This document shows positions 54,258-64,000 of a stretch of DNA of 64,000 bases, in pieces. Origin of the DNA: Symsagittifera roscoffensis (lineage: Eukaryota > Xenacoelomorpha > Acoela > Convolutidae); assembly GCF_963678635.1 (NCBI RefSeq), contig NC_087070.1, positions 28,082,848-28,146,847 on the forward strand, written 5' to 3'. Made by a program: the position numbers and the translations under genes. The notes beneath the pieces were generated by a model, which had not been told where the DNA came from, searched no databases, and saw nothing but the letters and a program-made list of their open reading frames with translations. Each line of letters opens with the position of its first letter. The stretch's first letter is position 1.

Positions 54258-54447
54258 TAGGGTTATATTCGATAAAAAGCATACAAATTGAAATACAACC
54301 TAGAACTTTTAAAATTTGTAGAACTAAGAAAACATTTTACAATAAATAATTTAAATTAGTTCCAAATTGTGGAAAAATAGAACAAATATTGTAAAAACTC
54401 CCGGAAAACAGTTTTATGTGTAATAAGGGTAATTGCCAAAATTTAGT

Positions 54448-57400
54448 GCTCCTAACGCGCGTTAGCGGAAGTTTTACATTGTTTTCAAATTGTAGAATAA
54501 TTAATTGTATGCTGTATGCTCTTTTGACAAACAAAATTGCGTTTTTTTTGGGCGCGCGCTCCCCCTCAAATTTAGTAAGTAATGGCGCCTTTAGAAAAAT
54601 TTAAGGGTCGGTCTGCCGAAAATGGATTTCTTGAAAAGTACCAAAGGGACCCTTTGGGTCGGCAGGGGGTCGCATTCCTGAGCGAGAAGGCGTCCCAGCT
54701 TAGACAATTCCGTTTTTTTTAAAAATATTTTTTCAACCTTGATCGATTTGAAATTATTGATTGGAATGTTTACAATGCAATCATTTAAAAAAATAAGCAG
54801 TGAATTTTTATACTGAAAATTGCTCAAAAATTGCAATCAAGTAGTGGTCTAAAAGTTTTTGTTCAGTTTAAATTGATTAGAGCATGATATCATAAAAAAA
54901 TTCCTTTCATTGTTTTGAGATTTTTTTCAATTTCAGCTAAAAAAGCGATCCGAAAAAAATGTTATTGGAAACATTTGTAGATTAGAACAAGACTGCTTGT
55001 ATCAGGGCGAAGCCTTGAATGTTCCGACTGCCTTTCAAGGTTTTATGGAGCAGTAGTAACATTAAAAAATTGAATGTAATAAAATAAAATGAATTTTTCT
55101 TTATAAATTTGAAATTTTTTATGAAAATCATCTTCCCACACGCCATTTAAAGTACAAAAAGATAAATTAAGCTTCTTGAAACAAGTCAATTTTGACAAAT
55201 AAGCTTCTTTCAAACAATTTGGAACAATTTTAAGACGGATTAACTCTCCGCTTACGCGTTAATAGCGCGAAATATATCGCGCGTTAGTTGTCGCAAATTG
55301 GCCAAAATGGCAATCTCTAAACCCCCATAACTTTACAAAAAGGAATCACAGATGAAATATTTTTTCAAATTTGAGCTCAGGACAACCACACTTTTCGAAT
55401 GATATAAAAAAAATTCGTCAAAAATGGCTAGTTAAACAGTCGAAATTTGTCTGAAGAAAAAAAACCCATCCCGACCACAAATATTCCGTTACTTTCGTAT
55501 CAAAAATTGGAACAATAGGGTTATAATCGATAAAAAGCATACAAATTGATATACAACCTAGACCTTTTAAAATTTGTAGAACTAAGAAAACATTTTACAA
55601 TAAATAATTGAAATTAGTTCCAAATCGTGGAAAAATAGGACAAATATTGTAAAAACTTCCAGAAAAACAGTTTTATTTGTAATTGGGTTAATTGCCAAAA
55701 TTTAGTGCTCCTAACCCACGTCAGCGGAAGTTTTACATCGTTATCAAATTGTGCAAAAATTATTTGTATGCTGTATGCTATTTTGACAAACAAAATTGCG
55801 TTTTTTGGGCGCGCGCTCCACCTCAAACTTAGTATATATTGGCGCCTTTACAAAATATTTTAGAGAGTCGGTCGGCCAAAGATGGATTTCTTGAAAAAAA
55901 CCAAAGGGACCCTTTGGGTCGGCAGGGGGTCGTATTCCTGAGGGTGAAGGCGTCTGCCCCCCCCCCCCCCCCTAAATCCGCCCTGCTGCTAATTATGTTG
56001 TTGGGAAAAAATGAGAAATTTTTTCCATATTTGACTTCTCCATCAATTAAAAGATTTTTTATCCCTTTTTAAACTATACCTTCTAAACTTTTGGTTGCCA
56101 GTAGATACCAGTAGCTGATAGTCAAAAGAGATGACAGTGCAATTGAACAAAATACCAGAGGCGCCAGTTCGCGTCCCAGCTTAGACATTTCAGTTTTTTT
56201 CAAATTATTTTTCCACTTTGATCGATTTGAAATTGGAATCTTTACAATGCGATCATTTGAAAAGCGAAGCAGACAATTTTCATACTGAAAATTGCTCAAA
56301 AAATGCAATCATGTAGTGGTTTAAAAGTTTTTGTTCAGTTTATTTTGATTAGAGCATGATAACATAAAAAATTTCTTTCATTGTTTCGAGATTTTTTCAT
56401 TTTCAGCTAAAAAGCGATCCTAACAAATTGTTACTGGAAACATTTGTAGATTAGAACAAGACTGCTTGTATCAGGTCGAAGCCCTGAAAGTTCGGGCTGC
56501 CTTTTAAGGTTTTTTGGAGCAGTAATAACATAAAAAAATTAAATGTAATAAAATAAATTGAATTTTTTTTTAATTTGAATTTTTTAATGAAAATCATCAC
56601 CCAACGCGCCATTTAAAAAAAAAATTAAGCTTCTTGTAACAAATCAATTTCGGCAAATAAGCTTCTTCCGAACAATTTGGAACAATTTAAGGATGGATTA
56701 ACTCTCCGCTTACGCGTTAATAGCGCGAAATACATCGCGCGTTAATTGTCCCAAATTGGCCAAAATGGCAATTTTTAAACCCCCATAACTTTACAAAAAA
56801 AGATCACAGTTGAAATAGCGTTTCAAATTTGAGCTCAAGACAACCACACCTTTTGAATGATAGAAAAATTTTTGTTAAAAATGGCTAGTAAAAAAGTCGT
56901 AATTTGTCTGAAGAAAAAAAAACCCACCCCGACCACAAAAACTCCGTTACTTTCGGATCAAAAATCGGAATTATAGATTTATATTCGATAAAAAGCATAC
57001 AAATTGATATAAAACCTAACTCTTTTGAAATTTGTAGAAATAAGAAAACATTTTACAATAAATAATTGAAATTAGTTCCAAATCGTGCAAAAATAGGACG
57101 AATATTGTAAATATTTCCTTTTCTTTTAAAAAATCTTTTAAATTTTGTATTACTAAGAAAACATCTTACAATAAATAACTGAAATTAGTTCCAAATCGTC
57201 GAACAATAGGACAAATATTGTATAATTTTCCGAAAACAGTTTTATGTGTAATTGGGTTAAGGCCAAAATTTATCACTCCTAACGCGCGTCAGCGGAAGTT
57301 TTACATCGTATTCAAATTGTAGAAAAATTAATCGTATGTTGTACGCTATTTTAAAAAAAAATTGCGTTTTTTGGGCGCGCGCTTCCCCTCAAAGTTAGTA

Positions 57401-58835
57401 TATATTGGCACCTTTAGAAAAATTTTAGGGTCGGTCGGCCAAAAATGGATTTCTTGAAAAGTACCAAAGGGACCCATTGGGTCGGCAAGAGGTCGCTTTC
57501 CTGAGAAGGTAGGCGTCTGCCCCCCCGCCCCCCTAAATCCGCCCCTGCTGCTAATTATGTTGTTGGGAAAATGAGAAATTTTTTCCCTTTTTTGTTTTCT
57601 CCATAAATTAAAAGATTTTTTATCCCCTTTTAAACTATACTTTCTAATCTCTTGGTTGCCAGTAGATACCAGTAGCTGATAGTTTAAAGAGATAACAGTG
57701 CAATTGAACAAAATACCAGAGGCGCCAGTTCGCGTCCCAGATTAGACAATTCAGTTTTTTTTACAGTTTTTTTTCCACTTTGATCGATTTGAAGTTATTG
57801 ATTGGAATTTTTACAATGCAATCATTTGAAAAGCTTAGCAGACAACTTTCATATAGAAAATTGCTCAAAAGTTGCAATCATGTAGTGGTCTAAAAATTTT
57901 TGCTTAGTTTATATTGATTAGAGCATGATATCATAAAAAAATTCCTTTCACTGTTTTCAGATTTTTTTAAAATTTTTTAGCTAAGAAAGCGATCCGAATA
58001 AATTGTTACTGGAAACATTTGTAGATTAGAACAAGACTGCTTGTATCAGGTTGAAGCCTGGAATGTTCCGACTGCCTTTTAAGGTTTTATGGAGCAGTAA
58101 TAACATTAAAAAAAATTGAATGTAATAAAATAAAATGAGTTTTTTTTTTTAATTTGAATTTTTTATGAAAATCATCACCCCACACGCCATTTAAAGTAGA
58201 AAAAGATAAATTTAGCTTCTTGTAACAAGTCAATTTTGGCAAATAAGCTTCTTTCAAACAATTTGGAACGATTTTAAGACGGACTAACTCTCCGCTTACG
58301 CGTTAATAGCGCGAAATATATTGCGCGTTAATTGTCCCAAATTGGCCAAAATGGCAATATTTAAACCCCCTTAACCTTACGAAAAATTATCACAGGTGAA
58401 ATATTTTTTCAAATTTGAGCTTAGGACAAACACACTTTTTGAATGATTAAAAAAATATATTCGTCAAAAATGGCTAGTTAAGAAGTCGAAATTTGTCTAA
58501 AGAAAAAACCCACCCCAACCACAAATATTCCGTTACTTTCGTATTGAAAATCGTAACAATAGGGTTATATTAGATAAAAAGCATACAAATTGATATACAA
58601 TCTAGAAATTTTAAAATTTGTAGAACTAAGAAAACATTTTACAATAAATAATTGAAATTAGTTCCAAATCGTGGAAAAATAGAACAAATATTGTAAAAAC
58701 TTCCGGAAAACAGTTTTATGTGTAATTAGGGTAATTGCCAAAATTTAGTGCTCCTAACGCGCGTCAGCGGAAATTTTACATCGTATTCAAATTGTAAAAA
58801 AATTAATCGTATGCTGTATGCTATTTGATGAATTT
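54448..58835 (+). repeat. Array of ~1.3-1.6-kb units continuing from the duplication
   Basis: Units start near the attgcgttttttgggcgcgcgct phrase at ~54,536, 55,794 and 57,360 (earlier ones at 48,740 and 53,033). Each has a right-half hAT MITE, a shared spacer, a reverse HP500 copy (54,986-55,515; 56,455-56,975; 58,030-58,560), and a tail gctcctaacgcgcgtcagcggaa ... gtatgctgtatgct. The unit at 54,536 lacks ~250 bases spanning the MITE end. The unit at 55,794 has an extra ~100-bp internal tandem copy at ~57,050-57,230. Confidence 0.82.
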
Positions 58836-59434
58836 AAAAATTAGCCCGACGTTCGAACAAGACTGATATTATGCGTGGGACGGTTTTTTATTATTCAGTC
58901 AATTTTTGACTAGAGAGCTAAATACTGTTATCCGGAGCTCAGTTGATTAAAAAAATTAAAGGAGATTTTTTTCCGTAAGGTTTTGAGTGGTTGAGTATTT
59001 GGCCAAGTAGTGATAATTAGCTCACGATCGGGTTGACATACCACCGTCAATTAGTTGCATAGCTAAGCCTGCGATATTTCAGCGCTATTCGAGTAATGAT
59101 TCCGTAGAAATTCAGCGTCAAAACTAGAAGCTTTCAAATGAGAGTGTGAGTTGATAAGCCCTTTAAACATGTCTGCAAAGCTGATGGTTGGGGACATCGA
59201 GTTCCGGTAGTTCACAAATTTTGCTCATTTTGAAAGAATCTTAATCGATGCTTTATCGCTGAAAAAAACTCACATTAGCGATGATCAATCAATAAAAATG
59301 CTATTGTGGCCATGAACATAAGAGTTTATCGAGGGCGATCGCTGGTTTTTTTTAAACTTTTTTTTCTCTTATTTTCAAAGTGAGCTCAACTGCGCGAAAT
59401 ACTGCGTTATTTTAACACGCGTAAGCGGCTATTA
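58836..59434. other. Diverged HP500-like sequence
   Basis: Starts with cccgacgttcgaacaagactg and ends with a gcgcgaaatactgcgttat...acacgcgtaagcggc block similar to the HP500 centre. It is too diverged to place the ends. The mariner-type element inserted at its right side. Confidence 0.4.
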
Positions 59435-60155
59435 CAGTGATGATTTAAATTAACCGGACAAAACCCGTTAAACTTAAAATTTGAAACGCGTTTTTCTCAA
59501 AATGGGTTGAGTTTAGGTGAAAACTTATGAAGACAAAACTTGCTTAAAATTTTAGAATTAATATGGTGTAATTTGTTTTGCGAAATACGGGCCCAAAATT
59601 TAACCCCAAAAATGGGTCATTTTGGCTTTTCTTATTTAATCAAAAGTTACGTCAAAAACACCCAGTCGATCACAGACATAACTATATAGCGCCTTAGGTA
59701 GCCCAACAAACTTTAAAAAGGGTATATTCTCCAAAGCGTGTATAAGTTAATTTATTTTCGTTTGATAGACAAAAAAGGTCGTTTTTACTATAAAAAATAC
59801 CAACTATTTATTTCAAAACAGTTTTTCAACAATTTGCATATTTTTTGGAGAATATACCCTTCTTAAAGTTTGTTGGGCTACGTAAGGCGCTCACTTTGAT
59901 ATAATTCTGTCTGTAATCGACTGGGTATTTTTTGGCGTAATTTTTGATTAACTAAGAAAAGCCAAAATGACCCATTTTTGGGGTAAAATTTTGGGCCCGT
60001 ATTTCGCAAAACAATTTACACCTTACTAATTTTGCTAACATTTTAAGCAAGGTTTGTCTTCATAAGTTTTCACCTAAACTCAACCCTATTAGAGAAAAAC
60101 GCGTTTTAAATTTGAAGTTTAGCTCGTTTTGTCCGGTTAATATAAATCAGCACTG
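59435..60155. mobile_element. Tc1/mariner-type fold-back MITE, 721 bp
   Basis: Begins CAGTGATGATTTAAATTAAC and ends GTTAATATAAATCAGCACTG, flanked by TA on both sides (59433-59434 and 60156-60157). The arms are about 300 bases each and pair over nearly their whole length, with shared phrases such as gggcccaaaatttaacccc and ggagaatatacccttttt, leaving a ~100-base centre. CAGTG ends with a TA target fit Tc1/mariner; no transposase is present. Confidence 0.88.
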
Positions 60156-60223
60156 TACTTTTTTCCGAATTGAATTGAAGCGGGCTATTTGGACTTGCTA
60201 TTAAAATAAATTTTATTACAACC

Positions 60224-60272
60224 ACTCCGAAAAACTGGTCCGAAAAACTGGTCCGAAAAACTGGTCCGAAAA
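60224..60272 (+). repeat. 14-bp minisatellite, about 3.5 units
   Basis: Tandem tccgaaaaactggt repeated three times with a partial fourth unit ending ccgaaaaacgg. No coding role is apparent. Confidence 0.75.
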
Positions 60273-61269
60273 ACGGAATAAGGCAATAACTATTGCGGTC
60301 TTTCTCCTTTTAGTCATCTCAGCATTATTTTACTTCCTACGATAGTCATACCAAAGTTCATCGAGGAAGCATTAATTCGGTAACAACCGAAAAATATCAG
60401 CTTATCAGCTGCAAACTAGAAATGGCAATTCTCAGATTTGCATAAAAATTCAACTTATTCTCTAAGCTTTGAACAGCATAAACGAAACTTCAAAAACGAG
60501 ATCCCAATGGTTTTCCCTGCCCTAAAAATAACTAGGAGCACAAAGCATCTTAGACTTGAAAATGCGAAAAAGAAAGCTCGTATTAGAGCGAAATCCTTAA
60601 TTTTGGACTGGATCTCAAATAATCTCACACATTGCCATGGTAAAGAAATCAGTGATAGAGGACGGTCGAAGAGGAAAATCCTCCAATAACAAAAGGCAGG
60701 TTTATTGGATTCGGGAACTATGTAAACAAGAAAAACAGAAGAACCTTGACGTGCAGATAGAACAGAAAAATCTAAATGCATTGTTGGCAAAAAAACAGAA
60801 AACAATTGATTTTTCTGGAGTTGCATAGGCGTTTGAATACAGCTTCAAAACCAATCATCATATGTACAATGGTTTACACCGGATTTTTCTCAAAACTTCA
60901 AAACCGAAGCCTCTCCAACATGTCATAGTTGGCCTACATTCCAACTATTTAACCTTGCTTCTGCCAGAAAAAAAAAACACCCAAAAAAAGTTCCTTCTCA
61001 CAAAAACTTGAAAATTTGAATTAGTTATAAATCATAAAGCATCAGCCATAATTATTTCAAATTAAGTGTTCCATAATGATGTTTAATTCTGGACTTAAAC
61101 TCTCATCTTCGGTTATCCACTTGTTGTTATCCACTTCAATGGTCCAAATTTTTTTGCTCACAAGCATATTCATCTCCAAGTATCAAAGCGTAAATATTCA
61201 ACTTCAATGATTCTTCGGCCATTTTCTCTGGGATGCTTTGGTTAAGATGACGTCATGCTTTAATCCTTC
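60273..61269. other. Unassigned sequence with overlapping short ORFs
   Basis: Several short frames on both strands (60,438-60,828) overlap one another. The plus-strand ones are lysine/arginine-rich (NAKKKARIRAKS; LCKQEKQKNLDV) with no family signature. I cannot support any as a gene. Confidence 0.35.
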
Positions 61270-62150
61270 TTATCCTCCTGTAATTGCATAACAATGGATT
61301 GCAATCAACTTCCCTGGTTGACCAAAACTGCTTATCATACAATTCTCATAAATGGGAAATTTCTTTTCATACAATTTCATACAATTCCATACGTACAGAA
61401 AATTGTGAAAAAACTCTATAATAAATATTTTCCCCATATATGCAAAATGTATGATAGGTGTTTTCCCCATAAACCAAAGTTGTTTACTGTTTCTAAATTT
61501 ATTTTCTGAAAAATTTTGGGTTGTGTTTGCAACCGAACACAAGTGACAAAGACCTTGGTTACTCAAAGCACCAAAGGTTGGACGGTCTTACATTTACAAT
61601 GCATGAAAAACAACCTGAATTGTCTTCTAGATGTCTTTCACAAATGATAAAACAAAAGTTACAAACTTTTAATTATTGGCAATTTTTTTCAGTGACGATT
61701 ATTTTGAATGTTTGAATTTTCAAATTATCAGACATTGATCAAGGCATACATAAACGCGCCATACAAAAGAAATAGGAATTTTCAGCGTTTTTGAAGAAAA
61801 AAAAGTAGGTGAAAAGAAAAGCAAATAAATTTTTGGGCAAATTTTCAAAATTACTTGAAAAAATGTTTGTGTCGCCATCAAAAACTGCCAGTTATACAAT
61901 TTCCATATGGAAATTGTATGAAAAGCATTTTTTTCAAAAAAAATATTCTAAATCAGTTCTTCTGTTACCAGTCTATTCAACGACTCTCAAAAAGCCGCAG
62001 AAAAAATGTTTTTTCTATTGTTTTTCGAAAATGTATGAAAATTGTATGACAAGCCTTTTCTCCATACACTTGATGTATGGATTTGTATGATAATGATTTT
62101 TGTTGTATAGAATTGTATGATAGGCTTTTTCGGAGTATGGAAGTCAACCC
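61270..62150. repeat. CATACAATT-rich region with inverted words and a 26-bp palindrome
   Basis: The word catacaatt (or its complement aattgtatg) recurs at ~61,334, 61,369, 61,379, 61,389, 61,912, 62,040 and 62,113. The left cluster is forward and the right cluster is mostly reverse. A perfect 26-bp palindrome centred on ttccatatggaa lies at 61,894-61,919. Short ORFs here are shadows of the repeats. Confidence 0.55.
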
Positions 62151-62659
62151 GGGTTCATTTAGATAATGTAGCGACGACCTGAAAAAATGATTTGCAGCGA
62201 TTAACAATTGAATTAGTTTGATACAAATTTTAGCTTGAAAAATTATTTTCAATCAATTTTGAAACGATTCAAACCAATGATCTCAACTTTTTTGTTACAT
62301 TTTCTTACTGATTTTGAGTAGCAATGAAATCCATTCGAACCGTTTTCTGTCCTCTTTTTTGTATACTCATTTTATACAGATTCTTTACAGATTATTGTCA
62401 GATTTTCTCGGTAACCGAAGAAGAGAAATCTGGGAATTTAGTGAATGTCCAACTGTTGGCAATATCGGCACTTTGAGCACCTAAATCGGTCAAAAATTAG
62501 AGCGTTTTAGGTTGATTAGTCTTTCGGACAGTTTTTACATGTGAAAGTCAGAAAGAAACAGAAACACGTCAAAATGAACATGTTTAGATTTAACTATATT
62601 CAGATTTTGCCAACAATTTGACAATAATTATAAGAGGACTTTCTTTTCATTCGACTTTC

Positions 62660-63290
62660 ATTACGAGGCCAAATTGTGCATTTTGTAAATTGTAATCGGA
62701 ATCCGCAAAAAAGACATTGGCTTCGCAAGGTTCCTGTTGATGTTTGACCTGAGAAAAACCTCAACTATTACTAATCTGTGATTTTTTGCACCAAAAATAA
62801 ATAAATCTAACCTTAATTGTTCAATTCTCCCATAATAGAGAAGTTATGTGGGTTTGGAAGTTGCTAATTTGTCAAATTTTTGATGTTGAACAAGCGATGT
62901 AAAATGCGTTCACTTGACCTAAACGAGACCAAACTGTGATTTCTTCGCATTGTAAGTGGATTCCGCAATAGGTCAATATCCGATTCAACGGAAAGTGGGC
63001 AATATTGCTCACTTTCGTTGATCTTCTTTGCTGTTTTGGATTTCACAAACAAACACCTTAAGCACTGTGACGCTCAAAATAGACAAATTTTCAGAATCCG
63101 CAACAATATTTATGAAATCCCGAACAACTTTACGAACCCACAAATAAATAAATTGACATGTGTATTATTTAAAATATGCTGCTGCAGAATCCGCAAAATG
63201 AAACGGAATCCAAGTTCCGAAAGTAATCCGCAAATGGTCAGTGGAATCCGCTTTTCTGTGAGGATTCCATTCACATAAAAAAAAAATTCA
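62660..63290 (+). repeat. Dispersed GGAATCCGCAA-rich repeat, second copy
   Basis: Related to 20,930-21,450. It opens with cattacgaggccaaattgtgcattttgtaaat and ends in a cluster of gcagaatccgcaaaatg / ggaatccgctttt words. Boundaries are approximate. Confidence 0.65.
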
Positions 63291-64000
63291 TTACATCTTT
63301 TACATTCCATTAACATCTTTTTTTTACCAGGTTGTCACCAGCAAGTTCAATCTCAATTACTAAATTGTTTTAAAGTTTTCAGTTGAATTACCTATCTCAA
63401 CTCCTGCTTCCTATTTTAATCTCAAATGCTGTCAAACTACCAACTTCGATCATCTCAATTCCTCTCAGGCACCCAATTTCGATCCCAATTCTTTCGATCT
63501 CAATTTCAGTTTTTTTTCTCATCAATCCAACGCATCTGATCTAATTGAGAGACCATTAGCTCCATGAATCCATATAGATATCAGATGCCTCCCAGTTGAT
63601 TTTAAAAAAGACCAGATAGAAAATCTAATGTCTTACACAAGCCAGAAAAAAATTTGGACACAAAAACAAGAAAAATTTACTTCTATGTCTAAACAAAAAT
63701 GCAAAATTTTCAAGTACGAAAAACCAAATGGCCTATTGAACTAGTCCGTTGCCAAGCCTAAATACTCCTCAGGCTTGTTCCAAGACCCTGTCCACCACTA
63801 GTCTCTACAATATATAGCAAGAGCCGAAACACACGTCGAGGGAACATAATTTTTTTGGACCTTGAATCTAAATTTTTTTAAGAGACGATTTATGAAAAAA
63901 TTTCAAATTTTGAAAAAAAAAATCTAATTTTGTTTAAATTTTTGCCGGCTTATATTTAATCAACTGCTTATTTAGCGGACCCAGTTTTGTACAAGGTTTA
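63291..64000. other. Unassigned sequence, window end
   Basis: Contains a loose run of atctcaatt / gatcccaatt words at ~63,347-63,510. No ORF or repeat family is otherwise recognised. Confidence 0.4.

Larger units (their letters stand above)
50169..54447 (+). repeat. Tandem segmental duplication, copy 2 (empty-site copy)
   Basis: About 4.28 kb, nearly identical along its length to 26,940-29,721 plus 48,638-50,168, with scattered substitutions and small indels. It contains an uninterrupted hAT MITE and, at 52,927-52,930, the single GTTG where the LTR element sits in copy 1. A reverse HP500 copy is at 53,704-54,257. Confidence 0.88.

Noticed and set aside
60438-60828. Lysine-rich short ORFs on the plus strand and a 123-codon ORF on the minus strand
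   Set aside because: They overlap each other on both strands, lack any family signature, and have no supporting splice or promoter context.

Overview
The window reads as AT-rich nuclear DNA of a multicellular animal, most likely an invertebrate. The evidence is a protein gene split by GT-AG introns, hAT and Tc1/mariner type DNA transposons, a tRNA-derived SINE candidate, and a very large env-bearing Ty3/gypsy-type LTR retroelement. No bacterial gene organisation, CRISPR array or rRNA is visible, and the species cannot be named from the sequence alone.

Left third (1-23,855): the C-terminal part of one plus-strand gene, recognised as an orthologue of CCDC17 (coiled-coil domain-containing protein 17). 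Eight exons, all in matching phase, can be placed between 1,016 and the stop at 23,782. Its introns carry a decayed 2.0-kb hAT transposon with an 8-bp target duplication, a roughly 320-bp satellite-like array (7.86-10.44 kb), remnants of an SGNH-hydrolase-like coding sequence, a SINE candidate, four copies of a ~500-bp element with short inverted ends and terminal hairpins (called HP500 here), and hAT MITEs.

Middle (26,940-58,835): a ~4.3-kb tandem segmental duplication and an array of ~1.3-1.6-kb units. Into copy 1, inside a 442-bp hAT MITE, an 18,912-bp LTR retroelement has inserted (29,722-48,633; LTRs 410 and 413 bp; target duplication GTTG). Copy 2 keeps the uninterrupted site at 52,927-52,930. 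The order is therefore MITE insertion, then duplication, then retroelement insertion.

The retroelement is the most interesting object here. Its order is LTR, a small leader ORF, one-frame gag-pol (gag, zinc knuckle, protease, RT, RNase H, integrase), two tandem short hydrophobic ORFs, a 377-codon open frame with no ATG, an env-like membrane glycoprotein, a post-env ORF of unknown function whose ATG overlaps the env stop (ATGA), a short consensus intron just after that ORF, and the second LTR. It has one frameshift and four in-frame stops and is probably no longer autonomous, although its LTRs differ at only four substitutions and one 3-bp indel.

Right end (58.8-64 kb): a 721-bp Tc1/mariner-type fold-back element, a short minisatellite, and otherwise unassigned non-coding DNA with dispersed repeat motifs.
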